Positions 1-13,592 of a stretch of DNA of 64,000 bases are shown here, one piece after another. The notes beneath the pieces are model-generated. The model had not been told where the DNA came from and searched no databases. It worked only from the letters and a program-made list of their open reading frames with translations. The stretch's first letter is position 1. Each line of letters begins with the position of its first letter. The position numbers were made by a program, and so were the translations under genes. Origin of the DNA: Fasciolopsis buskii (Eukaryota > Platyhelminthes > Trematoda > Plagiorchiida > Fasciolidae); contig LUCM01009859.1 in NCBI GenBank assembly GCA_008360955.1, positions 92,978 to 156,977 on the forward strand. Reading direction: 5' to 3'.

Positions 1-2906
1 ACACACACACATATACATACAGAAAAACCGCGACTTGCCGTGGGCATGCAGTTCGTATTATCATTTTACATTTCATGTGTTAACTGTCAAAACGGAATAC
101 GGTGTGCATATGCTAATCGAAAGTTGCCATTCGTACCACATAAGCTATTACTGTCAGAAGTATGCATTTGTACATGTGGAGTTTTGAACGTCTCTCCACG
201 TAAAATAGCCGATTGCTTGTGGGCTTGTTTGAGCACATTTTTGCTCATTAACCGTTCTAACTTCGGTTATGACAGGCGGATTTTGAAAGGTATTCGTATG
301 AAATGGTGGCTAGTACATTCATACTGACTCGTTAGCAATTTTGGTACCTATCATCCCATCGTACCGAATACGATAAAGCTTATGACGTTTTCCTTGAAGG
401 TGATCATTTTGGAAGTCTCTCTAATGATCTCCCTCGTCTAATTGAATAAAAATAAAGAATTGGCGCAACTAAAATGTTTTAATTACAAGGACCGGTATTA
501 GGGCAAATGTAGCTATAAATAAATGAGACTGCAATTCGATTTTTTCACGAGGTCGTCAACAGGCGGGATAGAACAGGGGTTTCTGACTTACTGGATAAAT
601 GCTCCGACCACAAAACTGATGCGAATGAACATCCAGTTGCTTTATTAAAACGAAAAAAGTAACTGTTAACTATCCTAAGACCACCATTTACCCAGAGGAG
701 TCGATTTCTGTATGCGACAAATCCATGGTGATTGGACAGTACCCATTACTAACTTGTCTTATAAACTCCAAGAAGACAGATTCACCGTTGCACCAGCGTT
801 CACGTTTAAAATCTTTTAAGCGTGACAAATTGATTAGCTAAACAGAATCTATTAGTGAAAAGTAAAAGCATTAGACCAAATGGTAAAATCGTTAACCTAA
901 CAAGGCACATAAGACTGAAACAAGATTTGGAAGCTGTCACCGGTACACGGTTAAGAGACGAAACAAACTACCCCCAGTCCCATCCCCTACCCCCAGGAAG
1001 GTCGATCATCCACTCTAATCTCCCATTGTGTATCGCGAAAATTCGATATCTCACGTAGTTAATTCTTTTAAAAGAACCGCCATCTAATATGATAAACCTG
1101 GGATGTGCTAACCTACAGTAACGGGTGCATGAGAAATAATTTGAAAGGCATGACTTGCCTCCGTTTGAAGTCAGCACTATCACACCACCACCACCACTAC
1201 CACCATAGCCTCTTTTGTTTTCCGACGGTGACCCGATCCCAGCTACCCATCCCACGCCCGCAACATCACATTTTCCTTGACTGAGATCAATGAGCAAATT
1301 ATCCACTGCCTTTCGAGTAGACTGCAAGTGGGCTAGATTATGACAGATTTGTCGCTTGCAGTCATACATAATGCCATTTCAAAAGGGATCCATACAACCT
1401 ACAGACAGATACAAACCCACACAACCTGTCAGGGTTAATTAGCATATGGACAATTTTCCCAGAAGCAGTATTATGGCTGTAAACATGTTTGCTTAACAAG
1501 AGCGATTTAACACACGCACACACATCAACTAATCTGTTTTTATGAATTAGTCAACAAATAGGTCCCTTCGATCAGTTTCGTTTTATTTATGAACTCGGAA
1601 AGAAGCATCCACGGATCAAAAATGACGGTTCCGGTTTTAAGATAATGTGTTTGTGTGTGTGTGTGTATGTGTGCGTGCGTGAACGAGGAGAGAAAATGTA
1701 CGTTAAGGTGCGCCCAAAACAGAATGAACGTTTTTATTTTTCGAAAAACTACCGACCCATGGCCGTCGTAAATTTTTCACTGAACCAAAGAATCAAACCT
1801 GGTGTTCATTATCTCCGGTCGGATTTGTTTCTGTGGGCTATTCCAGCAAGCTAATGTGCATGTGTATTTATTTTGTTTCCACTAGTTTACAATTGTTGAC
1901 TTTATCGCACCCTCTTTCCCGTTGTCTCCATACGTCCAATCTAACTGACAGAGTGGAACCGTAAATCTCAGATAACCGTGTCACATGTTTGTTGATATCA
2001 GACCGGAGAAACGCGGCTGTGACACAGAGCGAGAGATAGCTAAATGGAGTGTCAATGGCCACCCAGACCCCGAAATATGGCTAATGTTGGTGGTCGTAAA
2101 TTTTACTCCTGCCAAAACGATGCTTGAACCCGAAGTCACACGGAGGTTCGGACGCTCTCGTACACGAACAGATGTGAACAAATACAAACAGCAGATCGGA
2201 TAATGCTTGTTACATCTAAAGCAAAATCAGCGCGTCGTGAATTATGAGCCATATCAAACGAAAACACTAAGTCACATCAAATGATAACGGATGGAACTCG
2301 TTGTTTTAAAAGGGGTTCTCACAAACCCTTCGTAGTTAGGAGTGCCCGGAGTTGACAGCTTCGGTTAAGGATGCGGTTTATCCGTGATAGATTTATATAA
2401 CCTACCTTGAGTAAACAATTTCGATATTATCAGACTTTCGATTGACTCACTATGAGCAAGTTATTGTGAGACATATATGATTAAATATTATGCAAATCCC
2501 AGTGAGATCATCTAGCTTGCATTAGCAAACATCACGTTGTGGGTCTGAACCAGTAACCAATGTCTTCATTGAGAAACTTCTGTCAAGTGTTTTGTGTAAC
2601 CCTTATAGTTAACTATTGACTATTCTCTGGAATTGGTCGGCATATAAAGAAGAGAAGCCAGCGGCACTCGGTTAACGACTGATGGATCCGTTGGTGTGTG
2701 CGATAATTCATTTCATAGTTGATGAGTCACGTGGCTATGAGTCAAGATCTCACCTGTGTCTAACACATCTAGCTCTCCGATTAACTCAAATCAAGTAACA
2801 CCCTATGAACAGTTGGAACGCATGCCTGAAGCCGATCCAACCGTAATGAATGATGTGTGCTATGTTTTCCTTTGAAAACAAGCAGCACTACCATTAAAGA
2901 TCATCT
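1..2906. other. Unrecognised non-coding stretch
   Basis: I see no gene here. Open frames are short (under about 135 codons), overlap on both strands and resemble no family I know. It opens with a few AC and AT dinucleotides. A short CAC-rich patch lies near 1183-1206. The rest is ordinary mixed-composition sequence. Exons of an intron-rich gene could hide here, but nothing supports one. Confidence 0.6.
1646..1680. repeat. (TG)n microsatellite, imperfect
   Basis: A run of TG dinucleotides interrupted by TATG and TGCG units. It is a simple sequence repeat with no other feature attached. Confidence 0.8.
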
Positions 2907-3030
2907 TCATTTTTCCTTTCTTTATTCATTATATGAGATTACGTAGTAGAGGAGTGATCAGCAGCGGAAGTACTCGAACTAGGGAACCAAAGCTCTGAAG
3001 TTCGCAGTGATAGCTTTTCAACCCTCTACG
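2907..3030 (-). mobile_element. SINE-like element with tRNA-type head (divergent copy)
   Basis: Read on the minus strand, the 5' end (about 3030 down to 2965) looks like a degraded tRNA. It has a box A-like GTAGAGGGTTGAAAAGC followed by a box B-like AGTTCGAGTAC at normal spacing. A short unrelated body follows, then an A-rich 3' tail containing AATGAATAAAGAAAGG. The layout and tail resemble the elements at 7324-7490 and 60941-61086, but the tail matches only loosely. It is either an old member of that family or a different tRNA-derived SINE. The boundaries are approximate. Confidence 0.45.
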
Positions 3031-6000
3031 TATACAAGTGAGAAGCGTAATGAGCAGGTTCTATGGTAAAAGTCGATTGATTTTATTTATTTCTGGTGTA
3101 TTTCCAACAATAAGCTTGAGGCTTGTGCTGATTTCCACGGAAATTTGTTTCTGTAGATCCGAGAGATCGAAGATATCGCTCATCTTAGCGGACTAGACAT
3201 GAGCAGGGTGCTTACAAACAAGGAAGAATAGATGTGACAGTCTGACTTCCATTGCTATCATAATTGAAATAGTTTTCAGATAATCCGCATGGTAAGCCGC
3301 AAAGTAAATGGTACCATTCTGAAACGAGGATGTTCACACAAATTATTTTGACATTTTGAGAGTGATTTTATGTTCCCCGATCAAGTTCATCAAACCGTAA
3401 TATTCAATCCGTCAGGGGACAGATCTCTCAGGCTGTAGCTCTTGCAAGCACAGCCGCACCTGTCCAGAAAATCGTGCTAATCGAGAGTCACCTGTTTCAC
3501 GAACACATGAGTAGTTTGCCGTTGAACATATATCCCGAAAACTGTGCCTGAACTGTTAGTATTTTCTGTTATGATAAGCAATCAATCATCTATCACGTTT
3601 TATCTGGGAAGGAACCAAGATCTGTTTGAATCACCTGGTAAGTTACTGATGGAGACCACTGGTTTTCAGACTACAGACTACCAACGTTGACACAGATCTA
3701 CCAAATTAATTCTCATAAAAATTGTCTGTCCAGTTTAGTATCAAGGTTCTGATAAACCTAGCCGGGGTCATCAGGTTTCAGTATTCTGCATTTCATTGCT
3801 CGGGAAGCTACTATTTTCTAGGTTTGTTATATTTCTTTTCCGTTGGACAACTAATGAAGTGAAGTGAAATACAAGAGAGGAAAGTAGCTGATCGGCTTAT
3901 TTTCATAAGAGCAAGGGGATGATCGTCACACGGTTTCAGGTCAAACCGATAGGTAAACACTGAACTGTTTCAGCTGTAAGGACATTTGGTCGGATGTGGT
4001 TTCCATAATTTCACCAAATGTGCAACTGAAATATGGCTGATCATAACTATAGCAGATCGATTTCTCTCAAAAAATTACAACCGTCCTCTGACTGATTAGA
4101 CAAACGAAAAACAAATGCTTGAGGACTGTCTGCATCACTACCAAGAATATTACCACCATCCTCATAATACTAGTGCAACTACTACTACTACTACTAATAA
4201 TAATCGGCATAATGACCAACAGCAATAGAAGCAGTAACATTGGTATTGCTACAACTGTTCGTGCAGCTAGCACATTCAAAGCGAACCGAGCGAGGTCCAG
4301 AAACGTAAACAATAATGTGTAGTTTTGTGGTTGATTAAGTTTCACACAAATATTAATTAACTGCGGCGCCATGTTTTCCATAATTACGCTTGTCGAATAT
4401 GTCTCTAAGTAGAGCACCTGCACGCCTACGAAGATGGTAATATTTCCATAGATGTTTTGTACGTAAAATGATTGATAATCTTGCGTTATATGTGTTTGAG
4501 ATCTTACGGAATGAAGAGGCCGAATATGTGTTCATTGCAGCTTGATATTATTTGGTAATGCAAGCTTGGCAAATGGGCATTCCTGTTGCCCTGAACTGAA
4601 AGTAAGTTTAGTTTAGAACACCGGAACATGAGCAGGCCGCATCCACATTTTTGTACCGCATATGGTCTACTAGCAAAGTTTTGGAGCTACGCCGAAGTGT
4701 TGAAATCAAACTGCTAAAATTCACTGGACGTAGTTGAATCGAGTTACGATTAACTAGTGCGCTTAGTTTCTACCATCTCAGTCAAGGCAGACGCAGTAAC
4801 GACTACCTACTTTTAACTGAGGTCATAGATTTTGCCAATCAGTTTCCAAACTCAGTGAGGATTTGGCTTTAATCCTGTCATCCTTTGCGAAGCTTGGTAG
4901 ACATCATTCGAGTAAGCTAAATTGTCTACCTAGTCGTTTGGACTCTACTAACCAGTGAACTGACCTGATTTGAGCCCCAGCTACACTTCGACGGAATGAC
5001 AGCCGAGGAGGAACATAACTACTTTAACGCGTTGGATGTTCATTGCCGTGGTGATCTTGGTTGTATAGTCGTTGATATTGCCCGATACAGTTTATGGACT
5101 TCAGCTACTGAATTTTATTTCCACTTTTTTGAAGCCAGGTCAAGACGTTTGCAATCCCCCTCGAAGGAGTTCTGACCCTGTGTATGTTGCACTATGCGTG
5201 GCCTTCACGACTTATCGACGATCTGTACGTTGAACTGGTCAACGAAAAGTTCATCCCGGGGAATCAAGCCTGAATAGATTTCACGAGCCACACTATCTCA
5301 AAGCTGCAGGTTTAGCCTAAAAACTTATCTGTTTTCGCCAAAATTCGTTGACTTAGGAGACCTAAGCCGGCCTTTTATTAGAGTCCCGAGATTAACGAAA
5401 TAAATGAATATTATTTGCCATTTTTGATAGGATATTTCGATATCCCAGCACATCACAACCCAGAACCAAAACCTTTGCGTGACTTCACGACGCAGGGGTC
5501 TGGAAGACCGAAGATACGGCCTTTCCTGATCTCAGCAAATGTGCTAATATATCAACCAAACATTACTTGTGGAGTCATTTGCTTCCAAGGGGGGAAATCA
5601 CATGAATGGTCAGTCTTAATCCACCAAGTCCGTTTTCTAACATATCTCGAAAATATTGATTAGAAATTGATTAGGTTCTGACAGTGTCTTCTTAAGTATA
5701 GTTTTCTGATACTGACTAATGATTTAGCATCTCCAAATGACATACCACTAGCCTTCTTTTATTCCCAACTAGTGAACCAAATTTCCTTCCAGCTCCTGAT
5801 TCTCGTAATTCCACTGTAGCAATCAAACACTTGAGCGCGAATGCAATAAAATCTTGCGATCCCAAACTAACAGAATGTGCCGTGTTCAAGATCCTAATTT
5901 CCGCAGTGGATCCACATAGCTTACTCTGTTAGGACAGATCCACAATAGTAGTTATCACATCCCTTTTCTATTAAATACGAAAGCCCCTTATCGTCAAAAC

Positions 6001-7323
6001 CCGTTATACACCATTCATGTACCCTCGTATCCATTCCACCTGCCCCCCACTTTGTAAACTGGAAATATTCATTTACTGGTGATCCTTATAATCGCGGTTA
6101 ATTGATTATTTTATGACCGGAACTCAGTGCACACGATCATGCCAAAACGTCCCCACCTTGGTTGGGAGCTTAGGAAGCTACTAACCATTTTGTTGTTTTC
6201 CACTTACCTTAGCCAGCTATCGGCAGTTCCGCTTGTCATTTATTTAGGTGTACTGCATTTGGAAATCAAGATTTTCGTGGCTTTTTAAGCAGCTTGCAAC
6301 TTTCGTGTTCAAGAGCAATCAGATATTAATTCATGTGAATTTTTTGACTGACCTGCCATTCCTTCCAGGTTTTGTTTACCCAACCGATTTATTTTTCATT
6401 AACACAAACGATTGGTTAGAAATCGATATCGACGAAACTAAGAAAATTATGTGATATTTTCGGCTGTGTACAGAGATCACCGGGATTGATATAAATTGCG
6501 AAGGTTGCAAAAGTTCTCAGTAAAGCAGAATATCAATTCCCAATCTCTCTGCCAATGTCCGTTTTTCATTATTTTTTACTGCCTTATTGAACTTATCACT
6601 GGTTTTCTAAAGAAAATCTTTAGAGTCACTCGGCAGTTTATGTTATCCATTAGTCTTGTGCATTTCACACCGCTGTCAAGTTCCTCCTCAAATTGTACGA
6701 CCAATATTTGTTAGCTCAATAAGTTTGCAAGCAAACTGCTTCCGGATATCATTTATTATCTGCACGATGATATCTCAATGGGAGGCTTTCATGCTTCTAT
6801 ATGTTCCACTTTTCATTCCACAGCACTCAGAGCTAATCAAGGCGTGAATTTTGCCGTGACTTATTTGAAACATATTCCGACGAACTGAGATTCGTCTCAA
6901 CAGCATTATATGTTTAACGAGGTTAGCTTTCCATTTACGACGAAGTGATGAGTACAATGATTTTATTTTTGACAAAAGTATTGCCATCAGCGGCAAAATA
7001 GCATAATAATAATAATGATATAATATTAGTATTAGTAATACTAATATAATGAAACTTGAAACAACATACAAGACAACATAATGCAATGAAATACAATACA
7101 GTACAGTAAGATACATTGCAGTACAACAAAAGTAGCCGTAAAGAACTTGATGTACAGTTTCGCATTAGTTGTAAAAGTGATGGCCATCCTGTATCCGTTA
7201 ATGGTCTGTCCTTGACGGCTCAAGATCTTAAGCTGATTTGACGTGACTTAATTAACAAATGCAATTCGGGTGTAAACTAACCCCGGTTAGGTGCTTACGG
7301 TGACAAAGTTAAACATATTTTAT
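3031..7323. other. Unrecognised non-coding stretch
   Basis: No gene recognised. The open frames are short and low in complexity; the one at 4067-4423 on the minus strand is largely the translation of the ACT/TAA repeat tract. A TAA-rich patch with a small near-palindrome lies at about 7000-7046. Nothing else stands out. Confidence 0.6.
4177..4204. repeat. (ACT)n/(AAT)n trinucleotide tract
   Basis: An imperfect trinucleotide run of ACT units passing into AAT units. Leucine-, isoleucine- and serine-rich open frames over it on both strands are translations of the repeat, not genes. Confidence 0.8.
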
Positions 7324-7490
7324 CTTTTTACTTCCTTTATTAATGAAATAACGATGCATGTCATATTTCAGAAAGGGAGCTACGGATAACAGAAGGCTGA
7401 CAAGTAGGGAAGCTGACCAGTTGTGGGCGGATTCGAACCCGCCACTTTCATGCCAAACGCCGCGACCTTATCCGCTCGGCCACCGCCGGG
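7324..7490 (-). mobile_element. tRNA-derived SINE
   Basis: On the minus strand the head (7490 to about 7428) carries a clear RNA polymerase III internal promoter. Box A reads TGGCCGAGCGG and box B reads GGTTCGAATCC, both close to the tRNA consensus, and the head resembles a Leu/Ser-type tRNA. It is not a working tRNA: the bases after the T arm do not pair with the 5' end to form an acceptor stem. A body of about 80 bases follows, then a 3' tail ending AAAGGAAGTAAAAAG. The last 25 bases match the element at 60941-61086 at 24 positions, so the two belong to one family. No convincing target-site duplication was found by eye. Confidence 0.75.
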
Positions 7491-10400
7491 AGGAATGAAA
7501 CGAGTTCAAATCATTCCAAAGCGCTGCTATTTTCCAATTTTTCAACCTTTCCATTACAGCGACTCCCTTGGTGAAATATTGTAAATTTGTTTGGTAACAG
7601 CCAAACTGTTACTTAATGGTATTAGTTTGCTGATTTTGCCATGTTTATTGTTAGTATTATCATAGTTTTATCTCTTCCCCATTCAAAGTACTTACCTACG
7701 GCTCCCGTCCTATTCTCACCTCATCTGAGATCAATTCGGACTGACTGGAGGTCAAACTTGAAGTCTGGCTAATGCAGAACATTTAATCAGCTGGAAATAG
7801 GACTCCTATTCGTGCATTTTCAAGCGAATCAATCTAGAGACGGTTGCACAGTTTTTCATGTCCCTCTGGAAGCAAAACGGAGAACAACCAAATTATGCAA
7901 CAGATGGGTTGCCTGACCTGTTAGACTATATCCTTTAATCTAAAAAATCTGACACATTCAAACTTATACCGAGAGGACAATAATAATCGAAATCTGCTTA
8001 CGGTGGAAGGTTTTTAAAAAAATACTGATGAACTGGCTGATATGGATTGTTGTGTAGTGTGGCTGTCAGCATATTAAAGCCCAGGGGACCCACTGGCATT
8101 TTGACAGCCACAACATTATGGCTTGAAAAATGGATGGAAAAAAGCAATTTAAATAAATGCGGTACTAATTGTTTTACATCAAATGGGGTCAAATAATTGC
8201 GATGTTGTTCAGTCGAAGAAGATTTAGAACCAAACCACTGTAAGCAGATGTACGTTAGGACCAAAATACTGACTGACAGAGGATACTTCTTTAAAGGGTA
8301 AGGATTTCACAAAAGGCCAACGTTGTGACGAAAATCCGAATCCTGCTACAGAATGCTATCCGGAGGCACACAGAACGATTTGCGCAAAGAGGGCATGGGA
8401 CCAGCCGTCAAGATTTTCCCACTATCAGCCCCGGGCTGTTTTAAAGACCTTGATCTGGTTGGGATAGATGGACATGGAACAACGTGATACGGGAACTTAA
8501 ACGTCACGTGCAACCTATGTGCCCCAAAGAACGTATCTTCATAACCTAATGTGACTTACCCCAGATAGCTGCAATTTCAGACAATGAATGCTAAAACAGC
8601 TCTCAACAAGTAAACAATTGTTAGGACCTCTTAAACGGTGACCGCAGTTGACTAGACGATAGCAAAAAGTAACAGTATCGTTAATCGTAGTGACCCGGCT
8701 AACCGGACTGGAATCATGCCACACACAAACAATGCTCCTGGTTCTTACACATTTCAGTGTCCGAAATCGAAATGCAAATATATTCGACCTGATCTGTACT
8801 GAACTGAAGATTCTTCTAAGCTGGGTGGTGAATACATATTTGCTTGATGTGTGAGTTATGCTAAGTGACGCAAAGCAAAAGGTTCATCGCTGATCACTGG
8901 AAGTGATGTTTGGATCGTGAACGTTTCATTGCTGGCCATGATAACATGGTCAATACGCTGAATGCATAAAACGGTCAATCTGAGCCACAATCAAAACTGA
9001 ACCAGGAAAAGATTAAGTTATCTCATTAGACAGAAAGCAACTGGAAAATCCGGAGGAATCTATTCAGGCAGCCAACGGAGAACCCATAGGAGAATAACAG
9101 ACTGTAAAACTCAGCTACTGATTTCCGTCCAAGTGGTTCACCAATTCTCGGAGACATGAAGGTATCTAATTTATTTGTGCATGAACAATCGCCAGAATAA
9201 TCTAATTATACCAAGTAAAGACAAGTGTTGATACATTATGAGGTGAACATTAAGACTGATCATAGATTCACCATTATGAAATCGTCTTGGACCAAGTCTG
9301 TGTTATTACGGACCGCGAGAAAAATCAACCCGATTCCGACGACTTTTTCATAGTCCTACTCTAATGACTAAGACGATGTGGCTTACCACCACTGACTGAT
9401 AGACTTCGATTGAAAGGCTTGTAAGGAGCGAAGCCGCTTCGCTTTCTTACACCTGCTTACCACTAAAGCAACGGGGAATGTCAGTGGAGTCACCGTTTTG
9501 ATACCAAATGATGATGAAATTTTAAAAATGCCCCTGACTGACTGGATAACATAAGGATGGGCTATGGCATTTTTGACTGCAACTCTATCTTGGATGACTT
9601 GAAAATGTATCCAACAAAAAGTGTCATCCAAAGTGGAATTCGTGTTCCGATCTGCCTGCAGCTAATCATTACTTGACCAGATAGTCAACCGATAAATTAG
9701 TATTGTGAACAGCGGTAAAAATGAGTCTGTTTAGCTCGATTGGTCATTTACGTCTTGGTTCCTTCTATCCACCGTTAGCCTGGCATGAATGTCAAAACTC
9801 AAACTCCACTTCTCATTGCTAGCCTATTCATTTGAACCATAGGTTTGGCGGCGATCTTACCAACCTTCGCCACCGGGAAGGTTCTTCAAGTTTACCTGTA
9901 CATTCGTACTCTAGTTATGACGCATTTTATCTGTTCATGTAGCGCGACTTCAAGGTAAGTTTCATTTGTACACGCATGCACATACAGACACACAAGTATT
10001 TATACATGAACCAACTTCAAACGCTGTTATGAACAACACGTGGGCTATCCAACCACGAGTAATAGGCACAAACTATTTCCAAATCAAAATTCGACTACCT
10101 CTCGCTTAGTGAATTTGCTTATCATAAAGGTCGTTACCTATACACACATGCACACACGAACTGTGCCGTACTACACACACGAACACGCTCATGTTACTTC
10201 TTCAAATATATCGCTAACTAGCTATCTATCAATTCTAAATTAGTCCCATCTCATATTATTGCTCCACCCTGATTTATAGATTATTTTGCCGGTGCACTCA
10301 CACATCATCGTTGTTCTGTTCCATATCCGGTTCTAATTTGGTTGTTTTATCTTTCTTCCTTCCATCACCGGTGTCTATGCTTGGCACATGTGCGAATATC

Positions 10401-12347
10401 AGATATAGAGTCATGTGAAAATACAAACATCGACACAGCGAACGGCAGTTAAACTTGTATCCCCACTGCCCCGCCTCACCACCACCGCCACCATCACCAC
10501 TACTAATGTTACTCTCCTCAGTATCATAATGTGGTCACACATTTATAGTACTATAATTCCGTTTATCTGGTATTCCTTCTGACTGTTATTTACCACGAAT
10601 TCCGCAAGCGACCGATGTTCTTTACGCGATCGGAACCAGATGTGTATCTCGTTGTTGGCACCACAAGTCGGCCGAAATGACCCCACCACAAAATAATATA
10701 AACTAAAGGGAACCTAATATCAATACATCCACGGTACACGTACACGTAGCCAGGAAAGCATTCTCAATGGTCAAGTGAACAACCGACCCGGAATTCAGCG
10801 ACCGGCTATAAACAGACTTTTAGAGACAGGAAACTCCGCGGAGCTTGAGAGATAAACGCGTAGACACAGAGATTGCACAAGCTACAAAGAGAAGAATAGC
10901 GATAAGCAGTCAGTGAACATAAGCCGGGTTTTTGTTGAAGCAAGTTACACGAATTCTCTTCAGTTTTGTGAAGCACATGCAAGCACACAAACACACTCGA
11001 TCATACAAGCTAAAAGCCCACAAGTGCCTGTCACCGACATCATCACCACCAAGAACACCGGTAAGACCAACGCCTTCTCTGAACAACTGCGAAGCGGAAG
11101 CGTATAGGCAAAGAATAATGAACTTTGAACATGCTTATCAAATTTTGTTTGCTTTGTGCACACGTAAAGAACAGTCTGTGTTAGTAGTCAATGGCGTTAG
11201 GGGGGAATAATGGTATGAATTATTATTCGACTACTTGAACGCCGGATATTGTGTACACGCGGAGTACCAATTGTCGAGATGCATAGGTTAACGGTAATGA
11301 TAACAGTTTAGGGATACGGAAAATCAATAAATGGAGAACAATTATAGTAGTACAGTGCAATGTATTCATTCGAATGGAACAGCTGACGTTTGAAGTTGTG
11401 CCAGTATTACTCAGGTGGTGAGGAAAATTCTGTGTAATGATCCCTTACGTAGTGTCGATTATGAACACGGCACTAAAAACCATGGATAGGTATCCTACCA
11501 TCTTTTTCATACTAAAAGTCTTCAAGTGGGATACTCCGTGATTCTCCAACGGGAATTCGAGCCAAAATCAAGCGAATGTTAATAAACTTGACCCAGAATA
11601 TACTTCCTAACAGTTATTCGAACATCAACACCACACGTTGTATTGGTTGATTTTCAAAGGTAACCAAAGCCTTGTTACTGATTACAGAATAATTCTACAG
11701 TTAAATTAATTCTCAACCTAGTCAAATGAAGCAAGGAATAAGTATTAAGGCGGATGCCTCATGGCGGCTGGGATATCCCCGGAAAAACCACTACCGAAAT
11801 AAAAATTGAAACGGTTCTCTTCTTTGACCCACCCTCGTAGGTCATTTCCGAATGGGACTAACTGTGTAGTTGGATGGGTGCAAAGTAAGATATTCATATA
11901 GAACATCGACATGGGATTGCGAGTTGATTATTTTACTAGCTGAAGCAGTCACCTACAATTTTTGCCTCCAAAAGTCGGTGCTTCGAGCCACGACTGAAGA
12001 CATGGACCTCCAGTTCCCAAAGCGATGGTCAAAACTATAAATTAGATTGCCCAATTCGTGTGAGATAAAAATATCGTCGATAACAAACACGGCTAGAGCA
12101 TCAGTCCGGTGAGCAGAAGTTAGATGGATGGATCCGGGTTTGCGATCGTCCGATTTCTGGGATGAAAATAGCCGATGAATATGCATTTGCAGAGCGTACT
12201 CTGCAGCTAGTGCTGCCGCAACATTTTACACCAAAATAACCATCGGTGTACAAATTGTCAGTAAGGAAAACATTATTCCCGCGAGCGTCTTCACTGTGTC
12301 GTACCCCCTTCATATCCATAATCCAGTTAGATAGTGTAATTTCGAAA
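7491..12347. other. Unrecognised non-coding stretch
   Basis: No gene recognised. The frames are short and mutually overlapping. CA-rich patches occur near 9970-10000 and 10140-10190, and a CCA/CAC-rich patch near 10470-10500. No transposon domain or tRNA-like promoter was recognised. Confidence 0.55.
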
Positions 12348-12351
12348 AAAA

Positions 12352-12541
12352 TTACATAAGGCTGATAAATGAATACAGCAGCTGTGCGCATGCGAATTTA
12401 AGGATATGGGGTTCGCAAGTACTGGTAATTTGTTGGAACAATTCTGGTAAATCGTTTTCTTCAAAAAGAGCTCTGCATGCCAATAAACTCGTTAGGGATT
12501 CTGCTCCATCGTTCGACCAAACAAGCCACAAGCACCGGGTC
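12352..12541 (-). other. Weak candidate coding exon, unknown product
   Basis: A minus-strand open frame from the ATG near 12541 to about 12352 (roughly 62 codons) has a plausible protein composition: acidic and leucine-rich, with segments such as NDGAESLTSLLACRALFEE and LPELFQQI that could form amphipathic helices. A GTAATT that could be a splice donor lies at its 3' end. I do not recognise the product and found no good acceptor or partner exon. It could equally be a chance frame. No function is proposed. Confidence 0.12.
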
Positions 12542-13566
12542 ATGCTCGCAATCAAGTACGTTAATTATTCCCACATCGTCGGACCATGGTGTCGCCGAAC
12601 TTTCCGTTACTAGCCTGCAGTTTTACTTGCTGGTTGTCATCACAGGTGAACTGCTACAATCACACAACTGCAAGTTTGCTGTGTCTTTATTTTATTGGTT
12701 CATCCTGTCGATTTTTTTGGGGCTTACAATTAAATGGAGTTTCAAAAATTCATTTAGTTATTCCACATGGACAAATCAGACAGTTCAAGTCCTTTACAGT
12801 AGCGCCAATATTTGGACTTTTGTTCTGGAAGGAAGGGTAGCTTCAATTCGCTAACGGATTGCTGGAATGTTTTTGTTATGGAAAAAATACTAATTCGAAA
12901 TCCAAGGGAAGTGAGCGTTTACGCTGCATGATAAATTCTCAGTTGTCACCGATATTCCTCCACATGCTCATATAGCCCGCAGAATCAGTGCTTGATTCTT
13001 AAGACGAACCAATATGATGGAATCCTACGGGTGGTATCAGACTCCTCTTATTATTTATATAGTCTTCAAATTTTTTATTAACAACGGAATAGAAAACAAG
13101 AAATTATGCGCCACCTGCCGAGCCCAAGTCCCCTTATTTGACCATGGGTTCAGAAAGGGGAAGTTTCAACCTAGGGACCGCGAATTAGCAAACGACTAAC
13201 CATAGGTCACGCTAACCAAAAGATATATTCCAAGACTAATAAAATTCGCTCGGTCGGAGCAAGAGTTTGCGGGTCAGTACCATAGATAGCTGAAATGCGA
13301 AGCAGTGTGTCGCTGACTAAATAGAGTTAAAACCCAACTGGTAAATTAATCAGATAAAGCAGTCAGAAGTTCTGGGTTCGACGTGTTGTCTTGATTCCGA
13401 ATTAGGCCACAGTCGACCACCTTCTCAACAGGTCGTCTATAAATGGCCACAGCCCCTTACTGATACAGTGCACAGGTTTACGTGGTAAACGAAGAGAAGC
13501 TGAGATTAGTCTACGTCCAAGTCATGCGACACAGTTCGGTATAACTTCGTTGTCCCATGCAACGAC

Positions 13567-13592
13567 AACCAACCAACCAACCAACCAACCAA
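13567..13592. repeat. (AACC)n tetranucleotide microsatellite
   Basis: About six and a half consecutive AACC units. Simple repeat only. Confidence 0.9.

Noticed and set aside
7019..7046. Small AT-rich near-palindrome as a regulatory site
   Set aside because: It lies in a TAA-rich low-complexity patch, where such symmetry is expected by chance.
7428..7490. An intact tRNA gene on the minus strand
   Set aside because: Boxes A and B are excellent, but no acceptor stem forms and the sequence continues into a SINE body and tail shared with another locus.
13340..13400. tRNA-like element around GGGTTCGACG
   Set aside because: Box B is incomplete and the upstream part matches box A only loosely.
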